The notes beneath the pieces are model-generated. The model saw only the letters and a list, made by a program, of their open reading frames with translations, was not told the DNA's origin and did not search any database. From Bacteroidaceae bacterium (GTDB lineage: Bacteria > Bacteroidota > Bacteroidia > Bacteroidales > Bacteroidaceae), in NCBI GenBank assembly GCA_017960985.1, contig JAGCYD010000018.1, forward strand, positions 1 through 39,759: a DNA stretch of 39,759 bases, in the 5' to 3' direction. The position numbers and the translations under genes were made by a program. Positions 8,136-16,461 of this stretch are shown piece by piece (the stretch's first letter is position 1; each line of letters begins with the position of its first letter).

Positions 8136-8894
8136 TCAGTCGTCTTGGGGTTGTGGTAAGGCAGCCAAAGCATCGGCCGCATTGAGTATGTTCTCGTTGA
8201 TGGTATCTTCGCGAATCACTCCGTCGCGCAGCACAATATTGCGACTACTATATTGGGCAATGTCGGGGTTGTGCGTGACGAATATGATGGTGCGTCCCTG
8301 TCTGTGTAGTTCCTGGAAGAGCACCAGTATTTCGAAACTCGTATGCGTATCCAGATTACCCGTTGCCTCGTCCGCGAGAATCACGGCGGGATTGTTTACC
8401 AATGCCCGTGCAATAGCAACGCGTTGCATCTGTCCACCCGACATTTGGTTGCTCTTGTGGTATAGCCTGTCGCCGAGTCCTACTGCTTTGAGTGCTTCTA
8501 TGGCAGCATTGCGGCGTTGTTTGGCCGTGTAGTTCTTGTTGTACATTAGTGGAAGTTCCACATTCTCTACAGCCGTCGTCTTGGCCAGCAAATTGTAGTT
8601 CTGGAAGATAAAACCTATCTTGCGGTTACGGAGTATGGCTCGCTCGCTTCGTCTCATCTTGCGAACGGGAACACCGTCGAGGATGTATTCTCCGCTGGTT
8701 GGTGTGTCGAGGCATCCCAGTTGATTGAGCAGGGTGCTCTTTCCCGAACCAGAAGTACCCATAATAGTCACAAATTCACCTTCGTAAATCTTGAAACTCA
8801 CGCCGCGCAAGGCTTTGACAACCTCGCTGCCTACCGTGAACTCGCGCTTTACATGCTGAAGTTCGATGACAACCTTCCTCTCCTTTTCAGCCAT
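8136..8894 (-). CDS. ABC transporter ATP-binding protein (MacB/LolD type)
   Basis: 252 residues with every ABC ATPase motif visible. Walker A is GTSGSGKST near residue 46, the Q-loop is FIFQNYNLL, the signature is MSGGQMQRVAIARAL (Met in place of the usual Leu), Walker B with the D-loop is VILADEATGNLD, and the switch His is in FVTHNPDIA. It is the energy-coupling partner of the permease that starts 2 bases after its stop. The C-terminus extends about 25 residues beyond the core. Confidence 0.9.
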   Translation of the reverse strand: MAEKERKVVIELQHVKREFTVGSEVVKALRGVSFKIYEGEFVTIMGTSGSGKSTLLNQLGCLDTPTSGEYILDGVPVRKMRRSERAILRNRKIGFIFQNYNLLAKTTAVENVELPLMYNKNYTAKQRRNAAIEALKAVGLGDRLYHKSNQMSGGQMQRVAIARALVNNPAVILADEATGNLDTHTSFEILVLFQELHRQGRTIIFVTHNPDIAQYSSRNIVLRDGVIREDTINENILNAADALAALPQPQDD

Positions 8895-8906
8895 TTCTGT
8901 CTTTGC

Positions 8907-10097
8907 TTATTTCTTTTTGTCCCCGTTCTTATTCTTTGGTCTTGGCATAAATGGGTTGCCTGGCCCTGCCTCTTCTTCCTTGAAGCCAGCTACCTGAACA
9001 TCGGTCAAAACTGTTGTACCAGGCTTCACATCGTTCAGTATCTGCGTCAAGGTACCGTTTGTGGTGCCGAGTTCAACGGCGATGGCCTTGATGTTCGGCC
9101 CTTCTTTCACCCAGAGTTTGTTTTTGGCATCGACATCAGTAATGGTCTCGCCGTCGTTCAACATGGCTTCGCTCGGTGTGAAGCGTGTTGCCTTACTTGC
9201 TACGGCAAGCACATCTTTCAGTTCGAGCGTATAGATGACCACATTGGCCGTAAGGCCTGGCTTCAGTTTGAGGTCTTTGTTCGGGGCACTGATTACTACT
9301 TCGTAGGTTACCACATTACTTTCCGTCGTGGCTTCCTGCCTTACCTGAGTGACAACACCCTCGAATGTATCGTTGGGGAAAGCATCAACGGAGAACGATA
9401 CGCGCTGTCCTTCCTTCACCTCGCCAATATCGGCCTCATCCACCTTTGCAATAACGCGCATGTCCGTCAAATCCTTTGCGATGGTAAACAGGGTAGGGGT
9501 ATTGAAACTCGACGCAACGGTCTGTCCTTCTTCCACCTCTTTGCTCAGCACAACGCCGTCTATCGGGCTCGTGATGGTGGCATAGCCGAGATTGGTCTGC
9601 GCCTTTTTCACATTCTCCTTTTGCTGCGTCACGGTCTGCTGTGCCTTAATATAACTCAGCCTTGCCTGGTCAAAGTCGTTGGCACTGATAAGCCCTTGGT
9701 CGTAGAGATTCTTGTATCGCTCGTAGTTCACCTTCTGGTAGTCGAGTTCGCTCTGGGCACTTTTCAGGTTTGCCTGCATACTGCTCAGTTCGCTTATCAG
9801 GTTCGTGCGGTCGAGTTCTGCAATAACTTGTCCAGCCTTCACCACGCTATTGTAGTCCACATACAGTTTGCTTACGATACCGCTCACCTGCGTACCCACC
9901 TCTACGCTCGTTACGGGTTCAATGGTACCTGTGGCAGTAACGCTTGTCGTGATGTCTTGCCGTTCGACGGTTGCCGTCGTATAGGTAAACTCCACTTTCG
10001 GCTTGCAACTTACACATAAGATAGCGAGGCAGAAGACCCATCCCCAGCCCTTCCCTGTTATGGAAGGGAGATGATACTTTTTATTAACCTTTTTCAT
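8907..10097 (-). CDS. MacA-like periplasmic adaptor, predicted lipoprotein
   Basis: 396 residues of the HlyD/MacA adaptor type. A biotinyl-lipoyl-like half-motif lies near residue 63 (VEVGTQVSGIVSKLYVDYNS), a coiled-coil hairpin follows from about 95 to 170, and a second lipoyl half (ITSPIDGVVLSKEVEEGQ) and beta-barrel come after. The leader VFCLAILCVSC ends in a lipobox-like Cys near residue 31, so anchoring by lipid is likely. The segment PSITGKGWGW before it is encoded by a REP-like hairpin (10048-10068), so repeat DNA supplies part of the leader. A Lys-rich tail closes the protein. Confidence 0.86.
   Translation of the reverse strand: MKKVNKKYHLPSITGKGWGWVFCLAILCVSCKPKVEFTYTTATVERQDITTSVTATGTIEPVTSVEVGTQVSGIVSKLYVDYNSVVKAGQVIAELDRTNLISELSSMQANLKSAQSELDYQKVNYERYKNLYDQGLISANDFDQARLSYIKAQQTVTQQKENVKKAQTNLGYATITSPIDGVVLSKEVEEGQTVASSFNTPTLFTIAKDLTDMRVIAKVDEADIGEVKEGQRVSFSVDAFPNDTFEGVVTQVRQEATTESNVVTYEVVISAPNKDLKLKPGLTANVVIYTLELKDVLAVASKATRFTPSEAMLNDGETITDVDAKNKLWVKEGPNIKAIAVELGTTNGTLTQILNDVKPGTTVLTDVQVAGFKEEEAGPGNPFMPRPKNKNGDKKK
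10048..10068. repeat. REP-like hairpin inside the macA leader
   Basis: CCCTTCC, seven bases of loop, then GGAAGGG form a perfect 7-bp stem, flanked by CCCCAG and AG. It lies inside the reading frame at codons about 10-17 of the adaptor. A second hairpin of similar C-rich/G-rich type lies 80 bases away at 10144-10178. Confidence 0.6.
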
Positions 10098-10143
10098 ATT
10101 TCTTTATTCTCTAATCTTTATTTTAATCCACCCTTCTCATTCA

Positions 10144-10178
10144 GCTCCCCTCGCTTATAGAGAGGGGAAGGGGGGGAG
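10144..10178. repeat. REP-like C/G-rich hairpin between tolC and macA
   Basis: CCCCTC (10147-10152) pairs with GAGGGG (10162-10167), followed by a G-run and then seven T residues on the plus strand. On the strand of the operon it would form a hairpin in the tolC-macA spacer and could tune the relative level of the two messages or protect the 3' end. The type is common as dispersed intergenic repeats in this phylum (general knowledge). Confidence 0.6.
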
Positions 10179-10192
10179 TTTTTTTATTTTAT

Positions 10193-11539
10193 TTATAATG
10201 AAATATCTTCTCCGCCGTAGAACTTCAGCAGTTGCATGTTCAACAGGGCGGTGTATTTGCTTTGCAATTCGTCTTGTTTAGCGCTGACCAGATTATCGTG
10301 TCCCTGACGAAGTTCAACGATGTTCTTCAGCCCGTTTTTGAATTGTGCGTCCAACAGTTCGTAACTCGTTTCGAGGCTTGCCACTTTCGAGCGCGCTGCG
10401 ATATAGCGTTGCTGATTGCTGCAAGCGTTTAGCCAGTAGTTCTCGATAGTGCTCGACAGGGCGTTTTGCTTGTCTTGCAGTTCCAACTGACTATTCATCT
10501 TGGCCAGTTTGGCACGCTCTACGGCGCTCTTATTTCTGCGGTTGTCGAAGATGGGCACACTTAGGTTCACGCCTGCGCTCATATTTAGATTCGTTTTCAT
10601 CTGCTCTCCAATGCCGTCGTTGCTGGCACTATAGTGGCTGTCGCCAACGCTTGCGCTCACCCCGATGGTGGGGTAGTATCCGCGGCGTGCAATATCCAGA
10701 CTCATGTCGGCAGCCTCGATGTTCAATTCGGCACTCTTGATTTCGGGACGCGAAGCCAAGGCTCTCTCATACACGCTCTTTGCCGAGGGGATGGGTGCCA
10801 AAACCTGTTCCTCCGTCGGTTCCGTACCTGTGATGTCGAAGGGCTCGTCTATACCTAACTCCAACAGTGCCTTTAACTGGCGGATATAGTTCTGTGCCTG
10901 TGTCTCGCTGCTAACGATGTCGTATTCCGCACTCTTCCATCCCGCTTCCAATTGCGCCACATCGGCTTTGGCTATCTGACCCTGTTTCATCATCTCTACA
11001 CCGCGTTCGTACTGCGTCTTCGCCGTAGCGGCAAGTTGCTCGTTCACGGTCTTTGCCTCTCGGCTATACAGTATCTGCACGAACAGTTGCGCTACCTGTT
11101 CCTGTATGCTCTGCTCGCTCTCTTTGGTGGAAAGTTCTGTGATTTGGTTCTGCAGGCGTTGTGCCTTGATGTTCTTCTGGTTGATTCCGCCATTCCAAAG
11201 TGTCCAGTTTGCATTAAGGCCATACGAGCCTGACTCTGTCACCTTTTTCGAGGTGTTTGTCACTTGCCCGTTCTGTACGATAGCGGTAGTTTCCTCAAAG
11301 GGACGATAACCTACGCTTTGGCTCGTCGAGAAACTCAGGCTGGGCAATAGCGCAGCCTTGTCCTCGCGGAGGTTAATCTGTCCCTCTTCCTCGCTCACAC
11401 GGTTTCTCCTTACCTGAATATTGTTTTCCAGTGCATAGTCGAGGCATTTTTTTAGCGTCCATTGACCTTGTGCCCAGCCTTGAAGGGCACAACAGCAAGC
11501 GATGGTCAATACTGCACCAATCTTTTTACTCCAATACAT
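10193..11539 (-). CDS. TolC-family outer-membrane efflux protein
   Basis: 448 residues starting with a signal peptide (MYWSKKIGAVLTIACCCALQ, cut probably after GWAQ). Two repeats of long amphipathic helices and short strands follow, with motifs typical of the OEP family: KKCLDYALENNIQVRRNR near residue 29, RPEIKSAELNIEAADMSLDI near 265, and LNMSAGVNLSVPIFDNRRNK near 325. Length fits a TolC homologue. It is first in the efflux set and has a consensus promoter at 11598-11629. Confidence 0.88.
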   Translation of the reverse strand: MYWSKKIGAVLTIACCCALQGWAQGQWTLKKCLDYALENNIQVRRNRVSEEEGQINLREDKAALLPSLSFSTSQSVGYRPFEETTAIVQNGQVTNTSKKVTESGSYGLNANWTLWNGGINQKNIKAQRLQNQITELSTKESEQSIQEQVAQLFVQILYSREAKTVNEQLAATAKTQYERGVEMMKQGQIAKADVAQLEAGWKSAEYDIVSSETQAQNYIRQLKALLELGIDEPFDITGTEPTEEQVLAPIPSAKSVYERALASRPEIKSAELNIEAADMSLDIARRGYYPTIGVSASVGDSHYSASNDGIGEQMKTNLNMSAGVNLSVPIFDNRRNKSAVERAKLAKMNSQLELQDKQNALSSTIENYWLNACSNQQRYIAARSKVASLETSYELLDAQFKNGLKNIVELRQGHDNLVSAKQDELQSKYTALLNMQLLKFYGGEDISL

Positions 11540-11597
11540 TTACTTCTATATAAATAACTATCGTGCGAAGCCGCACATGAATACCTTTAAGCGAAGC

Positions 11598-11629
11598 CAA
11601 AGATACGCAAAATCCACAAGCCCGTCAAA
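11598..11629 (-). promoter_or_regulatory. Promoter for the tolC-macAB-kor-porin series
   Basis: On the minus strand: TTTG (11626-11629), a 20-bp spacer, then TATCTTTG (11598-11605). It lies about 60 bp upstream of the tolC ATG. No other clear consensus promoter was noticed between here and 911. Confidence 0.65.
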
Positions 11630-11747
11630 TTATCCCTCACCTTTTAACAAAGTTTACCGATTTTGCCGCAAGCTCTCCCGTTATTGTTCCTTTCCCTACC
11701 GATATCTACGGTATAGTGCATCCGTCTGTGCACAATATTGCGAGAGC

Positions 11748-11816
11748 GTACGCACTACTATTCCATCGATGCTCGCACTACTATTCCATCGTTACTCGGA
11801 TTACTATTCCGTGCCG
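11748..11816 (+). repeat. Tandem array of three 23-bp units (family shared with 796-887)
   Basis: Units at 11748-11770, 11771-11793 and 11794-11816, with a poorer fourth at 11725-11747. Each holds TACTATTCC preceded by CGCAC or CGGAT and followed by a variable tail. The orientation is plus, toward the lipoprotein gene. The array ends about 50 bp upstream of that gene's -33 box. Confidence 0.82.
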
Positions 11817-11866
11817 AGTGGAAAAGGATGAATTTCCGCATGGAATACATTTATGTGATGGAAAAG

Positions 11867-11897
11867 TTTGTACTCTCCATCGATTTACCTATATTTG
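11867..11897 (+). promoter_or_regulatory. Promoter of the 11940 lipoprotein gene
   Basis: TTTG at 11867-11870, a 19-bp spacer, then TATATTTG at 11890-11897, matching the Bacteroidetes -33/-7 pattern. The ATG follows 42 bases later. Confidence 0.78.
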
Positions 11898-11939
11898 TAC
11901 CGTGTATGAGCAATTATTAACGCTAAAAATCAAAATATT

Positions 11940-12530
11940 ATGAAAACGACATTCAAGTTGAGCCGCTTGTTCGGCGCCGTTGCAGCCCTATTATTACTTG
12001 CTGTTGTTCCCTTCACATTGACCTCGTGCGACGACGATGACGACGCTTTCACCAATACCGTTACCATCAATGGTGAAACCCGCAAAATATCTGAGGCGGT
12101 AGTTTTTTCTGTGGGTGAGCAGAATGGGGAAAACTTTTATACCAACTACCTTAAATTTGAAAGAGAAGACGGAGAGTATGATTTACTCGGATTTTATTAT
12201 CCTGGAAGAAACCTGGGCAAAACTCTCGACCTGACTAAGGACCTTTTTGCATACGATGAAGAAACAGGAGAATACCTCTTCGCCACAGCTGTAGTAATAA
12301 TCCCTTATAACGAGGAAGGTAATGATGCCGATACCAAGTTTTGGGTAACAAAGAACACCCATATGGAAAATAAACAAGAGGGTGATTTCCAATGGGGCAC
12401 TATCTACATGAATATTTCCGACAAGGTGTTTACGGTGAAGTTGTCGTGCAAGACAAAGGATACTTCGGATAGTGGCGAAAGCACAATAAGAGTCAACTAT
12501 TCGGGTAAATATACTGTTCTCGAACCCTAA
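11940..12530 (+). CDS. Surface-type lipoprotein of unknown function
   Basis: 196 residues. A long leader ends in PFTLTSC near residue 30, a clear lipobox. The Cys is followed directly by five Asp residues, an acidic run like the lipoprotein export signals that send Bacteroidetes lipoproteins to the cell surface. The mature part looks like a single beta-rich domain (VTINGETRKISEAVVF, then alternating strands to the C-terminus). I recognise no family. It has its own promoter and a 23-bp repeat array upstream. It converges with the helicase gene, and their stop codons overlap. Confidence 0.72.
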   Translation: MKTTFKLSRLFGAVAALLLLAVVPFTLTSCDDDDDAFTNTVTINGETRKISEAVVFSVGEQNGENFYTNYLKFEREDGEYDLLGFYYPGRNLGKTLDLTKDLFAYDEETGEYLFATAVVIIPYNEEGNDADTKFWVTKNTHMENKQEGDFQWGTIYMNISDKVFTVKLSCKTKDTSDSGESTIRVNYSGKYTVLEP

Positions 12531-15322
12531 AGCGTATCGATATAGCCGATAAGGCTATTGTAGTCGGACAGACGACGGAGTAGTGCGAGATTTCCAACAA
12601 GGAATAATTGTTCGCGAGAACGGGTGACTGCTACATTCAAACGGCGGTCGGTGAATTGTCCTACGCTCTCGCTCGAAGACGACAAAACGGGCAATTGTGC
12701 CGCGTGACTGACTATGGTGGAGTAGATGATCGTATCGCGCTGGCTGCCCTGATAGCGCTCTACGGTATCAATCGTTATCTTTTCGCAATCTGGAACACCC
12801 GTACGGCTGAGGGCTGTACGAACGGCGGATATTTGTGCGCGAAAGGGTACGATGATGCCGATGCCCGTTTCGGGATTCCACGAGACATGGTTGGCTGTGG
12901 AGAGACGATATAGCGTCTGCACGATTTGTGCCACAATGTTGGCTTCCGAGGTATTGATTTTGGGATTCGTACCACTATATTCCTGTTGCGTGTCGAACTG
13001 TGCCATACGCCGTGTAGCGACTGTGGCCTGCAGAGTGTCGGAAGTGTCGAAATGATGCCAGGGCAAGGGCGAAACCTGATGAGGAAGGGGAACGGGATCG
13101 AGACGACTGCCGTAGTAGGTCTGGCTGACCCATGCGTTGATGCTCTCGTGCATGCGTCCCTGTCGGCTGAGCATAGCGACGGAAGAAGTGGGCGAACATC
13201 GCAGAAGTCGCTCGAAAAGGGAATCCCGACAATCCTGTAAGCCTATCCGTCGGAGACTGTCCACCTCGACGGCACTCTCGCTGGCAGGTTGTACAACGAC
13301 GGCAGGCAGTTGCTTGTGGTCGCCGATAAGTATGAAACGGCTGATGGCAGGCTTTCCGTCGCCAGTTGTAGCACATAGCAGGGGGAGCAACTGAGGTTCG
13401 AGGACCTGCGAGGCTTCGTCGAGTATGGCGATGGGGATACGCTTCAACTTGAACAGTTCAGGTATGCCACTCAAACTGGCAACCGTTCCACAAAGGATGC
13501 GGATGGGCGCAAGGCGCTTCTGTATCTCGTCGCGATTGGGACAATCGGCTACCGCATTACGCATCAGTCTGTGACGGAACTGTTCAGGACAAGAAAGTTC
13601 GTTGCCGATGCGCAGGTACGATGGCGTGGGCTCGATATGTTCCAGCATCTGACAAATTTCATCTACCGCCCGATTAGTATATGCCATCAGCAGCAGAGCC
13701 TGCCTTTCGTCGCCTTCGGGGGGCATATATCTTGCCACCATATTCCGCAGGGCGATGCTGGTTTTTCCGCTTCCAGGGGGACCGACTAATAGTTCGAAGT
13801 CCTTTGCGACCTGTGGCGAGAGTATCATCGTGCGACGCTCCTCGGGACATGCCAATAGGGCATACAGCCCTCGGTAATAGGTATTGAACAGCCCGTCGCT
13901 ATACGAAGGTTCGATGGCATAGCGACTATTCGCATACAGGAAGGAAGTGCCTCGTTGCGGATAGGGTAAGCGTAGCAGAATGCGGTCGGGCGTGAAGGAT
14001 TCGATGTGGCAACGCACGGATTGGCGGTTGGTGATATTGTCCGCCTCCGTATTTCGCTCGTACAGGACAACGCTGTCGCCTTCGCGGAAGTTCGTTTCGG
14101 GTATTTCTCCTTGCGTGACCGTAGCGACAATGTGTGTCAGCATACCTTCCTCGTTGAGGTCGGGAGATAGCACGAGGTCGGTAATGATATTTCCATCGAT
14201 GCGTTTCGTCTCGGCATCGCAAAGCCAGGCACGCGCAAAGGCACGATCACTTTCGGGTCGCTCGTCGCCCACCTTAGCCAGATATTGCTCGCGTGCCACA
14301 AAGGATACCATCGTGCAGAAGTAATCCAACTCCAACGGCGAAGCGTTGTGCAGGGTGTCGAGAAAAGAGATGATGCGCGGACGAATATAGTTCTGGTATA
14401 GTTTACCACTGGCACCAACGGGATTAAAGTCTTGCTCTGTCAAAGACAAGATAAATCGTTTGCAATCAGTGCGTAGTAATCTATCGATATGTACAATGCC
14501 GTTGCGCACAATTAGGGCTTGTTTTATCATACCCTTGCCCTGTGTGATATTGTAGAGGTAAGGGTATTTCGAGTAAAGCAAAAGCGTTTTTACCGCCTCT
14601 TTCGGCAGTCCGAGGCTATAGTGCAACATTTCCTTATAGAGTGCCATCTGCCAGGCGTGTTCCGTCTTGAAAGTATCGTGAAACTCGTCGCGCTTGCCAC
14701 TCTTGAGTTCGACAATCTTTGCGTAGTCGTCCGTCAGCAAGTCCATACGCCCCTGAATGCCTAAGGCTTCGCAGACGAACGAGGGTTCCAACTGGACATC
14801 GGCTTCCTGTATGTATTTCGCAACGACTTGCTGGATGTTGCTATGCTGTTTCCTACATTCGGCAAAATACTTCTCATCGACTCCCTCAAGCGTGCAGTAT
14901 TTCAACGGATAGTCCTTGAAGTTCTTTTGCATCGAATCAAAGAACGAAGTGTTACGATTTACAGCATCGTCGAGAAACTGGTTCGCGGCATTCCCCAACT
15001 GTATGGCAAGTGTGTCCTCCTTGGGCATGAACTTGTTCATCAAGTAATGGATAGGCGTAATGCCACAAGATTTCACACATTGGCAAATGGTGGTGATATC
15101 CACGAGATAGTCGGGCGAAAGGATGATATAGAGCGGATGGAGTACGCCCTCGGCATCGGTCTCAACATCCAAAAGGTTCAATGTGGCTTGCGGATAGAGT
15201 TGCGAAGCCAGTTGCCAAGTATTGTCGTAGGCAACGGAAAGGTGCTTTCGACTGGCATCATGGGCTTCGTAGCCGACAATGCAAGTTTCGTTCCATTCCT
15301 TAACCACCAGTCGGATGTTCAT
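12527..15322 (-). CDS. Dna2-like fusion: PD-(D/E)XK nuclease and SF1 helicase
   Basis: 931 residues. The N-terminal third has a Cas4/Dna2-like nuclease core: GRMDLL and IVELKSGK near residues 193-210, then QMALYKEML. A UPF1/Dna2-type helicase follows: Walker A VGPPGSGKTS near 515, motif II ILDEASQ, motif III LIGDHKQLPAVV, motif V VERYQGSQRDTIIY and motif VI LNVAVTRSREQLFLVGN. All key residues are present, so both activities may be intact. I saw no obvious Fe-S Cys set around the nuclease. The ATG overlaps the stop of the upstream transglycosylase gene (ATGA). A role in DNA end or replication-intermediate processing is inferred from the family. Confidence 0.82.
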   Translation of the reverse strand: MNIRLVVKEWNETCIVGYEAHDASRKHLSVAYDNTWQLASQLYPQATLNLLDVETDAEGVLHPLYIILSPDYLVDITTICQCVKSCGITPIHYLMNKFMPKEDTLAIQLGNAANQFLDDAVNRNTSFFDSMQKNFKDYPLKYCTLEGVDEKYFAECRKQHSNIQQVVAKYIQEADVQLEPSFVCEALGIQGRMDLLTDDYAKIVELKSGKRDEFHDTFKTEHAWQMALYKEMLHYSLGLPKEAVKTLLLYSKYPYLYNITQGKGMIKQALIVRNGIVHIDRLLRTDCKRFILSLTEQDFNPVGASGKLYQNYIRPRIISFLDTLHNASPLELDYFCTMVSFVAREQYLAKVGDERPESDRAFARAWLCDAETKRIDGNIITDLVLSPDLNEEGMLTHIVATVTQGEIPETNFREGDSVVLYERNTEADNITNRQSVRCHIESFTPDRILLRLPYPQRGTSFLYANSRYAIEPSYSDGLFNTYYRGLYALLACPEERRTMILSPQVAKDFELLVGPPGSGKTSIALRNMVARYMPPEGDERQALLLMAYTNRAVDEICQMLEHIEPTPSYLRIGNELSCPEQFRHRLMRNAVADCPNRDEIQKRLAPIRILCGTVASLSGIPELFKLKRIPIAILDEASQVLEPQLLPLLCATTGDGKPAISRFILIGDHKQLPAVVVQPASESAVEVDSLRRIGLQDCRDSLFERLLRCSPTSSVAMLSRQGRMHESINAWVSQTYYGSRLDPVPLPHQVSPLPWHHFDTSDTLQATVATRRMAQFDTQQEYSGTNPKINTSEANIVAQIVQTLYRLSTANHVSWNPETGIGIIVPFRAQISAVRTALSRTGVPDCEKITIDTVERYQGSQRDTIIYSTIVSHAAQLPVLSSSSESVGQFTDRRLNVAVTRSREQLFLVGNLALLRRLSDYNSLIGYIDTL

Positions 15323-16461
15323 ATCGTATCGGTGGGGTTGATGTTGGGACGGCGTACCTGCGTAGGACTCTTTGGGTTCTTCGACGGTGCGGGAACGCTT
15401 GCCTTGCTGAAGTTGCGCGCCTGTCCACGATATTGTCCCCAGCGGTCCATGATGGCACGCACATAACCATGAGTTTCGCTACCGCGCAGATAACCCGAAG
15501 TTACGACGGGGTCGGTATAGTAGCGCTGTTCACTCAACTTCAGGATATAGGGCTCCACTTCGCGCCACACCTTGGCATTTTTACCGTTCTTCCGTGCCAA
15601 TGCCATTGCGTCGCGTACATGATTGGTGCCGCCATTATAGGCTGCAAGGACAAAGGGTATGCGGACGGAACTCCCTGGAATGTCGGAGAACTGATGATTG
15701 AGTTGTTTGATGTAGCGCACGCCGGCTTCGATGTTGGTCTCGGGATTGAATACATCAGCCGCAGGGACACCGAGTTTCTCTGCCGTTGCAGGCATGATTT
15801 GCATCAAGCCCTGTGCGCCTGCCCACGATACAGCATCAGGGTCGAACGCAGACTCCTGATAGCATTGTGCCGCGAGTAAGCGCCAGTCCCAGCCAATGGA
15901 AGATGCATAGCGTTGGAACAAAGCGTCGTAGGGGCTGATTTGACCCTTTGCGGCATCCATCATGACGGGTCGAGGCTGCTTCCTCGGCTTGGCAACAGGG
16001 GTTACAGATTGTTTCTTTTGTTCGACGAGTTCAGGTGAATACCATTCATCAATAGATTGCGCCAATAGGGTAGTTTCTTTATTTACGAGCCAATGACTTT
16101 TACAACGATACAGTCCTTTCGTCGCAGGGAAATCCATAGCCACAATATCCACTTCGTGGTTGCGAAGTTTTTCCAATACCTCTGCCGTATCGTGTGCCAG
16201 TTCCATACGAAGTCTGACACCGATATGTCGGGCGTATTCTTCGGCAAGGTCATATTGTAAGCCAAAGCCTCGTCCCCTAAACTCAAAGTAGGTGTCAGGG
16301 CCTGTAAGCGTTGCCGCAATCAGTTCGCCAGAAGCCTCAATCTCGTATAAATCGTAAACGGATTCGGCAGATTCAGTAACAGAATCCGCCGTCTCGGCAT
16401 CCTTCTTGTTGCTTTCCCCACAGGAGGAAAGTATCAGAATGCCAAACAGGATTATGAGAGT
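15319..16461 (-). CDS. mltF: MltF-type membrane-bound lytic transglycosylase, start codon unresolved
   Basis: The frame is open well upstream of the first ATG (16204-16206). The extra sequence reads as a lipoprotein leader (ILFGILILSSCGESNKK) and the start of a solute-binding-like domain (GELIAATLTGPDTYFEFRG). The protein therefore clearly begins near 16461. No ATG, GTG or TTG occurs in frame there. ATA at 16453-16455 overlaps the uridine kinase stop (ATAA) and CTG is at 16447-16449. The C-terminal half is an SLT domain: ESAFDPDAVSWAGAQGLMQI with the catalytic Glu, then AAYNGG. It cleaves peptidoglycan at the outer membrane. The initiating codon is unknown. Confidence 0.8.
   Translation of the reverse strand, partial: TLIILFGILILSSCGESNKKDAETADSVTESAESVYDLYEIEASGELIAATLTGPDTYFEFRGRGFGLQYDLAEEYARHIGVRLRMELAHDTAEVLEKLRNHEVDIVAMDFPATKGLYRCKSHWLVNKETTLLAQSIDEWYSPELVEQKKQSVTPVAKPRKQPRPVMMDAAKGQISPYDALFQRYASSIGWDWRLLAAQCYQESAFDPDAVSWAGAQGLMQIMPATAEKLGVPAADVFNPETNIEAGVRYIKQLNHQFSDIPGSSVRIPFVLAAYNGGTNHVRDAMALARKNGKNAKVWREVEPYILKLSEQRYYTDPVVTSGYLRGSETHGYVRAIMDRWGQYRGQARNFSKASVPAPSKNPKSPTQVRRPNINPTDTI

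Noticed and set aside
8721-10019. Plus-strand open frame of 432 codons
   Set aside because: It lies opposite the well-conserved ABC ATPase and MacA genes and its translation has no recognisable domain.
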